Source: an uncultured Lachnospiraceae bacterium
Lineage (GTDB): Bacteria; Bacillota; Clostridia; Lachnospirales; Lachnospiraceae
DNA length: 6,795 nt
Direction: 5' to 3'
NCBI GenBank assembly: GCA_905236275.1
Contig: CAJOPI010000440.1
Span: 1 to 6,795, forward strand
Shown: piece by piece, positions 1 to 5,122 of the stretch
Layout of the letters: the number at the start of each line of letters is the position of its first letter
Position numbering within the stretch: the stretch's first letter is position 1
Translations under genes and position numbers: made by a program
The notes under the pieces: model-generated
Told to the model about the DNA's origin: nothing
The model's database searches: none
Seen by the model: only the letters and a program-made list of their open reading frames with translations

Positions 1-87
1 GCCCGCTATGCGCCTGATTTTGATGTGGCACCCTCAACCAAAAATCCTGCGCAAAAATTGTAAATTTATTTATGAACAGTTCCTAAC
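1..87 (+). repeat. Partial copy of palindromic intergenic element, right end (copy 1)
   Basis: This stretch aligns with 3367-3450. Both begin GCCCGCTA(C/T)GC and pass through a 'GCCTG...TTTT' block and a 'CTGCGCAAA(A)ATTGT' block. Both end with an identical 25-nt run (63-87 here, 3426-3450 there) that finishes in GAACAGTTCCTAAC. The first bases look like the right half of a short GC-rich hairpin whose left half lies before the window. The same type of end (ATTTAT-ACAG-TCCT) closes the complete element at 4963-5122, so all three are probably one divergent family. It lies 18 nt before the kinase start codon, so the cassette promoter must be inside it or farther upstream. I saw no convincing -35/-10 pair in it. 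Confidence 0.7.
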
Positions 88-105
88 AGCGAAAGAAGAG
101 TGAGA

Positions 106-1017
106 ATGAAGTATTATTATAAAATATATGGTTTGATATTGGAGTCGGACTATGAATTTCATCAGTTTGTGAAGGCTGATGAGGACTTGGAAAGAGATGT
201 TGATATAAGGATAATTCATGGAAATATAAGGAAAGATATAGCTGATCATATTGCCGAAAATCACAATGTCGGATTCTATGAGGATGGAATGTGGTTTAAG
301 AATCAGGTTGGCTCGTTTTGGATTCATGATAAATCAGAAATTAATTTTGTGGAAAATGAGGGTATTTCAATAGATGATGCTGCTGTATTCCTGCCCGGTC
401 TTTGCCTTTCGATCCTACTCTGGCAGAGAGGGGATATTATGATACATGGGGCCTGCCTCAGATATAAAGAAAAAACAATTGTGATTTCAGGAAATAGCGG
501 TGCCGGTAAATCTACACTTACAACTGAACTTATAAAGAATGGTGCAAAATTGCTGGCAGATGATGTAACCTGCATCAGAAACTGCAATGGCATTTATATG
601 TCGTATCCGGCATTTCCCGCACAGAAGCTTTGTGACGACCAGATAGAGAAGAATGGACTGAACAGGGAGAATCTAAAGCAGATTAGTTATGACCTCAATA
701 AATATGAAGTTGTAAGAGAAGAGGTTTTCTTTGATGAGGCAAGAAAAGCTGATGTTTTTTTCCGGGTTGAAATTCAAGATGCTGATGAACTAAAAAAAGA
801 AGAGGTTATTGCTTCTGAAAAGCTGAAGGTTATTATTGATTCAATATTTATAAATTGGATTTTTAACGATGCATTTAAGCTGAAACCGGAGGACTTCATG
901 AACTGTGCCGGCTTTGCGAATCAGATTCAAATGAAGAAAATCGTTAGACCACGCAATGGGAATACGTTGAAAGATATTGTAGATTATATAAATCAAGAAT
1001 TAGAAGAGGATAATTAG
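106..1017 (+). CDS. HPr-kinase-like lasso precursor serine kinase
   Basis: A 303-residue protein of the HprK-like P-loop kinase group found in Firmicutes lasso peptide clusters (PadeK/ThcoK type). Those enzymes phosphorylate a serine of the lasso precursor, in characterised cases the C-terminal one. Seen here: Walker A GNSGAGKST at about 129-137, an upstream IHGA segment at 113-116, and the LLADD motif at 149-153, whose acidic pair matches the catalytic/metal region of HprK. The N-terminal 110 residues are a variable domain starting KYYYKIYG, as in such kinases; there is no signal peptide or membrane segment. I chose ATG 106 because AGAAGAG ends 5 nt before it; an in-frame GTG at 100 is possible but has a poorer SD. 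The cyclase starts 3 nt after the stop, so the two are almost certainly one operon. The gene is AT-rich. A housekeeping HPr kinase is unlikely, given the partner gene and the missing HprK N-terminal domain. The substrate is inferred. Confidence 0.82.
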   Translation: MKYYYKIYGLILESDYEFHQFVKADEDLERDVDIRIIHGNIRKDIADHIAENHNVGFYEDGMWFKNQVGSFWIHDKSEINFVENEGISIDDAAVFLPGLCLSILLWQRGDIMIHGACLRYKEKTIVISGNSGAGKSTLTTELIKNGAKLLADDVTCIRNCNGIYMSYPAFPAQKLCDDQIEKNGLNRENLKQISYDLNKYEVVREEVFFDEARKADVFFRVEIQDADELKKEEVIASEKLKVIIDSIFINWIFNDAFKLKPEDFMNCAGFANQIQMKKIVRPRNGNTLKDIVDYINQELEEDN

Positions 1018-1020
1018 TTT

Positions 1021-2925
1021 ATGTCTGCCATTTGGGGTTGCATAGATTTATCAGGCGCGGAGATTTCTTCGTCGATAAGTCAGAAAATGAGTGAATGTCT
1101 GAAAAAATATAAAGTTGATGCCATAAGAGAAATAATTGAAGATAATGTTTATATGGCATGTGGGCTTCAATATATAACGAGAGAATCTAAAAAAGAAAAG
1201 CTGCCTTTTAGGGAAGAGAACTATTATTTTACCGCGGATTGTATTATAGATAATAGGAATGAGCTCATAGGAGCCGTGGGATGCGAAAGAACTGCACCTG
1301 ATGGCTCTATTCTCTTTGAGGCGTGGAAAAAATGGGGCGAGCTCTTTGGAAAGTATGTTATAGGTATGTTTGCCTTTGCGGTTTTTGATAAGAGCAATGG
1401 TAAGCTATATTTATACACAGACCATACGGCATCAAGATGTATTCATTATGCTGTTTATAATGATAGAGTATATTTTGCGACACTTACTGATTCTATTACC
1501 AATGCAATCGGAGATGCAGGTTTATGCGAAAAATGGCTGCGTGCAAGTATTGCAACAGATTATTCGTTTTCTTTTTTATTTGAGGGCTTGACACCCTTTG
1601 AGGGAATTTATATTGTTCCTTATGGTTCGGGTGTTGAAATAGACACAACAGGAAGTACTCTTTTAAGACGATATTGGAATCCCCTGAAAACTATTCGTCA
1701 GCGTAAAAAATTCGATGATATAAAATGTAGAAGTGAATTTAGAAAGACCTTCTTTGATTGTGTCAGGGATGCTATAAGAACTGATGGGGAGGTTGGAGTT
1801 CTTCTTAGTAGTGGACTTGATTCAACTTCGGTAGCCGGGGTTGCAAGTGGTTTATTAGACAAAAAAGGTAAAAAACTATATAGTTTTACATCTGTTCCTT
1901 TAAGAGAATTTAAGGAGACATTAAAAGATAAGAATAGTTATTTTGTTGATGATGAATCAGACAAGGTGCTCGAATTTTGTGGGAAATATCGCAATATCGA
2001 ACCTGCATTCATTGAATGTAGAGGAAAAAGTATTTGGACAAATATTGAAAAATGGGTAGATTACCTGGAAATACCGGGAAAAGGTAATGTAAATCAGGTC
2101 TGGCTTCATGAAGCTTATAAAAATGCTAAAAATAGTGGCTCAAAGATTGTATTGAATGGATTTTATGGCAATTTCACTATTTCCTATGGAAATATTATGG
2201 AAAGCTTTAAAAAAGAGCTCATGAAAGGGCATCTGGTCAGATTTTGGAAACAGTTCCTTATGTATGCAGATAAAGCGAGGGTTTGGAAGAAAAGATATCT
2301 AAAATATTTTTTTAAGATTTTATTTGAGAGACAAAAAATCGGAGATGATATCGTAGACAAGGAATGTGTGAAAAATGAGATTTTAGAGTCATATGGAATA
2401 AAATACAAATGGATAAGAAAGCTTGAAAGCTATGGCGGTTATATAAAGAATGCTTCTGAATATAGAAGCGAATTGGTTTCATCTGATATATTGCAGTTAA
2501 ATGGGGTTTATTGCACTAAAAATGGTCTGTATCATGGTTTGCTTATAAGAGATCCGACAATGGATAAAAGAATGTTAGAATTGTGCATGTCTCTTCCTTA
2601 TCAGTGCTTTGCGTGGAATGGAATTGAGAGAAGACTGGTAAGAGAGTATTTGAAAGATATAGTACCTGATAATATACGACTGATAACACGACATAGGGGA
2701 AGACAAAGCGGTGATGCCGCCATGAGACTGGATATGTTTGGGTTCGAAGATGGAAGAAAACCTTGGGATGTTTTATCAAATGATATTGGTATGTATTGTG
2801 ATATATCAAAGGTTAAAGCATTACTTATGGAAAAGACTACAGATTACAATATTGATAGAAAGGCAAAATATATATCATTTAGTTTATTTCTTAATAAATA
2901 TAGAAACAAAAAATGCGGCAGATAA
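1021..2925 (+). CDS. Asparagine-synthetase-like lasso peptide cyclase (C protein)
   Basis: A 634-residue cytosolic protein with AsnB-like architecture. Lasso cyclases adenylate the side-chain carboxylate of a core Asp/Glu and close it onto the core N-terminal amine. The N-terminal Ntn-like half keeps the fold (ADCIIDNRNELI at 72-83, GMFAFAVFD at 115-123) but has Ser, not Cys, at position 2, so it cannot release ammonia from glutamine. That is normal for lasso cyclases and argues against real asparagine synthetase. The synthetase half has the ATP pyrophosphate loop SSGLDSTS at 263-270. It has LNGFYGNFTISYG at 378-390 in place of AsnB's GEGGDE-type loop, DPTMDKRMLELCMSLP at 511-526, and the conserved RHRGRQSGD near 558-565. 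AAGAGGA about 10 nt before ATG 1021 is the SD. The stop codon lies in the loop of a terminator that serves the opposite strand. AT-rich like the kinase. Assignment to the lasso subgroup is firm at family level; the exact product is unknown. Confidence 0.88.
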   Translation: MSAIWGCIDLSGAEISSSISQKMSECLKKYKVDAIREIIEDNVYMACGLQYITRESKKEKLPFREENYYFTADCIIDNRNELIGAVGCERTAPDGSILFEAWKKWGELFGKYVIGMFAFAVFDKSNGKLYLYTDHTASRCIHYAVYNDRVYFATLTDSITNAIGDAGLCEKWLRASIATDYSFSFLFEGLTPFEGIYIVPYGSGVEIDTTGSTLLRRYWNPLKTIRQRKKFDDIKCRSEFRKTFFDCVRDAIRTDGEVGVLLSSGLDSTSVAGVASGLLDKKGKKLYSFTSVPLREFKETLKDKNSYFVDDESDKVLEFCGKYRNIEPAFIECRGKSIWTNIEKWVDYLEIPGKGNVNQVWLHEAYKNAKNSGSKIVLNGFYGNFTISYGNIMESFKKELMKGHLVRFWKQFLMYADKARVWKKRYLKYFFKILFERQKIGDDIVDKECVKNEILESYGIKYKWIRKLESYGGYIKNASEYRSELVSSDILQLNGVYCTKNGLYHGLLIRDPTMDKRMLELCMSLPYQCFAWNGIERRLVREYLKDIVPDNIRLITRHRGRQSGDAAMRLDMFGFEDGRKPWDVLSNDIGMYCDISKVKALLMEKTTDYNIDRKAKYISFSLFLNKYRNKKCGR

Positions 2926-2935
2926 ATCTGCCGCA
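2908..2935 (-). terminator. Rho-independent terminator of the precursor transcript
   Basis: A perfect 9-bp stem (2914-2922 with 2927-2935, TGCGGCAGA/TCTGCCGCA) with a 4-nt loop. Read on the - strand the stem is followed by six T (2913-2908), then G and TTT, the form of an intrinsic terminator. Read on the + strand it is followed by A residues, so it should not stop the cyclase transcript. The cyclase stop codon (2923-2925) lies in the loop, so the 3' ends of the convergent transcripts overlap in coding sequence. Confidence 0.75.
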
Positions 2936-2941
2936 AAAAAT

Positions 2942-3052
2942 GTTACAATTCAGTTGTCAGCCAGGCTGTCAACTGAATTGCAACATTCGGGGCACCATTT
3001 CATGTTCTTACGCAGCCAGCAGCAAGGTGCTGGCTGCTAACTGAATAGTAAC
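2942..3052. repeat. 111-bp inverted-repeat element downstream of the precursor
   Basis: The ends are inverted copies of each other: 2942-2962 (GTTACAATTCAGTTG, then TCAGCC) matches the reverse complement of 3032-3052 with a few differences. Two further hairpins lie inside. The first is 2941-2985, where 11-bp (2946-2956/2970-2980) and 5-bp (2958-2962/2964-2968) stems are nearly continuous across a single central base. The second is 3012-3037, a perfect 10-bp stem GCAGCCAGCA with loop GCAAGG. The layout is that of a small palindromic intergenic repeat or MITE remnant. It would be transcribed as the 3' UTR of the precursor mRNA, where the hairpins could stabilise it. No target-site duplication is clear. 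Confidence 0.65.
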
Positions 3053-3059
3053 CAAAAAA

Positions 3060-3227
3060 TTACTGTCCGCTGGGTCTCTGCCACTGCTCAGACGGAATCT
3101 GTCTGTCAGGATTGGTTGGATCCTGAGTGTAAACAATGTTTCCGTCATGCGATGTGATTGTCCAAGAACCACCAGCAGTTTCGTTAATATTAAGCTCCTC
3201 AATCATGGGCTCATTCCAAGTTTTCAT
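3060..3227 (-). CDS. Putative lasso peptide precursor (A protein), paeninodin-like leader
   Basis: A 55-residue ORF, ATG at 3227, TAA at 3062-3060. The start is fixed by SD GGAGGT (3241-3236) with 8-nt spacing. The leader is WNEPMIEELNINETAGG (residues 4-20), matching the W/Y-x2-P-x-hydrophobic-x2-L-x-hydrophobic-x2-T pattern bound by the RRE (B1) protein in Firmicutes lasso systems. The aromatic-to-Thr spacing of 13 equals that of paeninodin. The candidate core starts at Gly19 or Gly20 and runs to Gln55; Asp28 is the only nearby ring acceptor. The core is polar, with Trp22, Tyr33, Trp49, four prolines (37, 40, 45, 52) and a C-terminal R-P-S-G-Q. At 36-37 residues it is long for a lasso peptide. 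It is convergent to the kinase/cyclase pair, with its own promoter and terminator. A larger ORF in another frame (3008-3202, same strand) has no SD and no recognisable leader. Function is inferred from leader and context; the mature product is unknown. Confidence 0.82.
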   Translation of the reverse strand: MKTWNEPMIEELNINETAGGSWTITSHDGNIVYTQDPTNPDRQIPSEQWQRPSGQ

Positions 3228-3235
3228 CTCAAATT

Positions 3236-3241
3236 ACCTCC
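3236..3241 (-). promoter_or_regulatory. Strong Shine-Dalgarno site of the precursor gene
   Basis: GGAGGT on the - strand, 8 nt before the ATG at 3227. It is the best SD in the window and the main reason to believe this 55-codon ORF is translated. It suggests high expression, as expected for a peptide precursor relative to its enzymes. Confidence 0.85.
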
Positions 3242-3267
3242 AAAAAATACAACTAAGATTCACGAAT

Positions 3268-3273
3268 ATTATA
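3268..3273 (-). promoter_or_regulatory. Probable -10 box of the precursor promoter
   Basis: A perfect TATAAT on the - strand, about 27 nt upstream of the SD, which would give a short 5' leader. The matching -35 is weak: only TTACTT/TTTACT-like hexamers at 19-20 nt spacing are seen. The promoter may therefore need an activator or rely on flanking AT-rich DNA. No riboswitch-like structure is seen in the leader. Confidence 0.5.
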
Positions 3274-3360
3274 TTAACTCGAAATTGCTCTAAAGTAAAT
3301 ACAAATGCAACAATCTAACAGTAATGATAGAATTAGAAATACAGAATAGCAGAAGGCCTT

Positions 3361-3450
3361 GACGTAGCCCGCTACGCCTGCGTTTTCTTATTTGCACATG
3401 AAAATGTTTGCTGCGCAAATTGTTCAATTTATTTATGAACAGTTCCTAAC
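3361..3450 (+). repeat. Palindromic intergenic element, half copy (copy 2)
   Basis: Same family and same orientation as 1-87, with a 25-nt identical end (3426-3450). The left boundary is a hairpin, GACGTAGCCCGCTACGCC (3361-3378, 7-bp stem with one mismatch), equivalent to the central GC hairpin at 5033-5050 of the complete element. Sequence left of the hairpin (3300-3360) does not match the inverse of the right end, so the left arm is missing or decayed. The hairpin is followed by TGCGTTTTCTT and could act as a weak + strand terminator. It ends 9 nt from the histidine kinase stop codon. Between it and the precursor promoter (about 3274-3360) I see no gene. Confidence 0.7.
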
Positions 3451-3459
3451 GAAAAACCA

Positions 3460-4260
3460 TCAGCCGGTTCCGGTAGGCAATAAAATGTGAAACTCACAGC
3501 CTTTTTCGACAGCATCGGCTGAAAGGGCGTAGATGCTTCCGCCATGACGCTCGACAATGCCCCTGCAGATAGAGAGACCGAGCCCCATGCCATTGTTGGC
3601 AGAGGGGGTGCGGCTGTCGGAAGCCATGAAGGTGCGGTCGAAAATGTGCGGTAAATCCTTTTCGGAAATGGTCTGTCCGTCGTTGGAGATAACGATTTCG
3701 AGCTGATCGTCCTTAAATGATACGGCAAGCTTGATGAAATTGCCGGCATCCGTATATTTAAGGGCATTCTTAAAGATATTGTCAATGGCACGTTTCATAT
3801 AAAAAACGTCGATATTTATAAGGACATCAGAACCCGGCGCAATATCAAGGGAAAGCTCACGCGAGGAATACTGTTCATCGGCCTCATACATGTAAAAGAT
3901 ATCCTCGAAAAAGGCATCAGCCGGAACTTCCTCGAAGTGCATGAAATTATCCGCAAAATCGATTCTGGTGAGAAGAAAGACATCCTCAATCATGCGCTCG
4001 AGCATAGCGCTGCGGCTTTCAAGCATGGGAAGAACTTCCCTTATGTCAGACTCTTCGATGTGCTCAAGGGAATTCAGATATTCTATGCAGTTGTGGATGG
4101 CGGTTATCGGAGCGCGGAGGTCGTGGGAGATGTTGGCAAACATTTCGTTTCGTTCCCTGATTGTCTCATAAAGCCTGACATTCGTGTCATAAAGCGTATG
4201 TGAAAGCTCCGAAACGGATATGGCGGGTTCTTCAAAATTTTTCTTAAGTTTGTCTGACAT
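3460..4260 (-). CDS. Soluble sensor histidine kinase (two-component system)
   Basis: A 266-residue histidine kinase that should autophosphorylate and pass phosphate to the adjacent regulator. Seen: an N-terminal helical stretch (1-40); the HisKA H-box NISHDLRAPITAI with His46; an N-box NIFKNALKYT (161-170); a G1-type segment ISNDGQTI (191-198) with Asn at the usual first Asp; an F-box LPHIFDRTF (203-211); and a G2 box GMGLGLSI (224-231). There is no transmembrane helix and no PAS, GAF or HAMP domain before the H-box, so it lacks a membrane sensor. It may sense a cytosolic signal through a partner protein or be a shortened relative of WalK/PhoR-type kinases. The start is 2 nt after the regulator stop (TAA CT ATG) with no good SD of its own, which suggests translational coupling. 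GC content is visibly higher than in the lasso genes. Confidence 0.9.
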   Translation of the reverse strand: MSDKLKKNFEEPAISVSELSHTLYDTNVRLYETIRERNEMFANISHDLRAPITAIHNCIEYLNSLEHIEESDIREVLPMLESRSAMLERMIEDVFLLTRIDFADNFMHFEEVPADAFFEDIFYMYEADEQYSSRELSLDIAPGSDVLINIDVFYMKRAIDNIFKNALKYTDAGNFIKLAVSFKDDQLEIVISNDGQTISEKDLPHIFDRTFMASDSRTPSANNGMGLGLSICRGIVERHGGSIYALSADAVEKGCEFHILLPTGTG

Positions 4261-4262
4261 AG

Positions 4263-4949
4263 TTAATTTTTGGGCGGTGTGAACCTGTACCCCTTTCCGT
4301 ATACTGTTGCAATGCAGTTTTCAAGTCCGCTGTATTTTTCAAGCTTCTTTCTTAAACGGCTGGTCATCATCATTATCGACTGACGGTCGCTGTTCTGGTA
4401 AACATTCCAAATCTTGGTGCCGATTTCCTCAAAAGAGACTGATTCTCCCGGCTTGGAGATAAGAAGCTCTATAAGCTCGTATTCCCTGTTGGAAATATTG
4501 ATTTCCTCACTGTCGTTGTAGAAAACCTTGTGCTGAAGGAGGTCAACGGAGAGCGGAGGAAATTCCACGAAATTCGCTGATTTCGAAACAGCCGTTTTCC
4601 TGAGCTGTACCTTTATGCGGGCGGAGAGCTCTTTCAGGCTGTAGGGCTTTATAATATAGTCATCAGCACCGCTGAGGAGCCCCGCAATCTTGTCATCCTC
4701 GGAGGTCTTTCCAGTAAGGAAGATGACGGGGGCATCGGATTTTTCCTTGATGAGCGGAAGCGCAGTCATGCCGTCGAGCTCGGGCATCATTATATCAAGG
4801 AGAATGCAGTCGGGAGTTATAGCGCTGAGAGCCTCGATAGCGTTGGCTGCCCTGTCGAAGACAAAAACCTTGTAGCCCTCGTTTGTGAAATACTTTTTAT
4901 TTATCTGCAGAACTTCGCTGTCATCATCGATTATAAATAAATTAGCCAT
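4263..4949 (-). CDS. OmpR/PhoB-family response regulator
   Basis: A 228-residue DNA-binding regulator, usual length for the family. Receiver domain about 1-118: acidic pocket DDD at 8-10, phosphoacceptor Asp52 in LLDIMMPELDG, switch Thr79 and Lys101 in KPYS. Winged-helix output domain about 130-226: ISNREYELIELLI (152-164), recognition-helix region DRQSIMMMTSRLRKKLE (188-204) and the wing YGKGYRF (217-223). It is the first gene of the pair with the downstream histidine kinase. Only 13 nt separate its ATG from the palindromic element at 4963-5122. The SD is weak (AAAGAAA), and no clear promoter is visible in the element, so expression may come from within the element or by read-through from the glycosyltransferase. 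Targets are unknown. Confidence 0.93.
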   Translation of the reverse strand: MANLFIIDDDSEVLQINKKYFTNEGYKVFVFDRAANAIEALSAITPDCILLDIMMPELDGMTALPLIKEKSDAPVIFLTGKTSEDDKIAGLLSGADDYIIKPYSLKELSARIKVQLRKTAVSKSANFVEFPPLSVDLLQHKVFYNDSEEINISNREYELIELLISKPGESVSFEEIGTKIWNVYQNSDRQSIMMMTSRLRKKLEKYSGLENCIATVYGKGYRFTPPKN

Positions 4950-4962
4950 AAAAATTATTTCT

Positions 4963-5122
4963 TTAGGAGCTGTAGATAAATAACATGTACAATTGCGTAG
5001 GATAAACTTTAATGTGCAAGGAAACGGAATGAGGCGTACCGAGGTACGCCGATTGACGTTGACGAAGCAAATTAAAGTTTAGACAAGCAATTGTGCATAA
5101 GTTATTTATATACAGATCCTTA
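4963..5122. repeat. Complete palindromic MITE-like element with central hairpin
   Basis: The two arms are inverted copies. The left arm starts TTAGGAGCTGTAGATAAATA (4963-4982) and continues to about 5017. The reverse complement of the right arm starts TTAAGGATCTGTATATAAAT (5122 leftward) and continues through ACAATTGC and TAAACTTTAAT blocks that both arms share. The centre has a perfect 8-bp palindrome, GGCGTACC GA GGTACGCC (5033-5050). It has no coding capacity, so if mobile it would need a transposase in trans. The ends resemble the repeat ends at 87 and 3450. A TA or TTAA target is suggested by the end sequences but is not proven. Confidence 0.75.

Noticed and set aside
1021..2925. Cyclase gene as a housekeeping asparagine synthetase (asnB)
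   Set aside because: No Cys2 nucleophile, GFYGN-type loop instead of GEGGDE, and operon with a lasso-type kinase.
2738..3040. 100-codon + strand ORF at the 3' end of the cyclase
   Set aside because: Out-of-frame shadow of the cyclase that continues into inverted repeats; no SD and no conserved features.
2942..3052. CRISPR array or tRNA in the repeat-rich gap
   Set aside because: The repeats are inverted, not regularly spaced direct repeats with spacers, and no cloverleaf with a T-loop is visible.
3008..3202. 64-codon - strand ORF overlapping the precursor in another frame
   Set aside because: No SD, no recognisable motif, and its 3' part lies in the palindromic element; the 55-codon frame has SD, -10 box and lasso leader.
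3429..3791. 120-codon - strand ORF overlapping the histidine kinase
   Set aside because: Alternative frame over the ATPase domain, low-complexity Ser/Pro-rich translation typical of a shadow frame.
4963..5122. Insertion sequence with transposase
   Set aside because: The element is only about 160 bp and has no coding frame; it can at most be a non-autonomous element.
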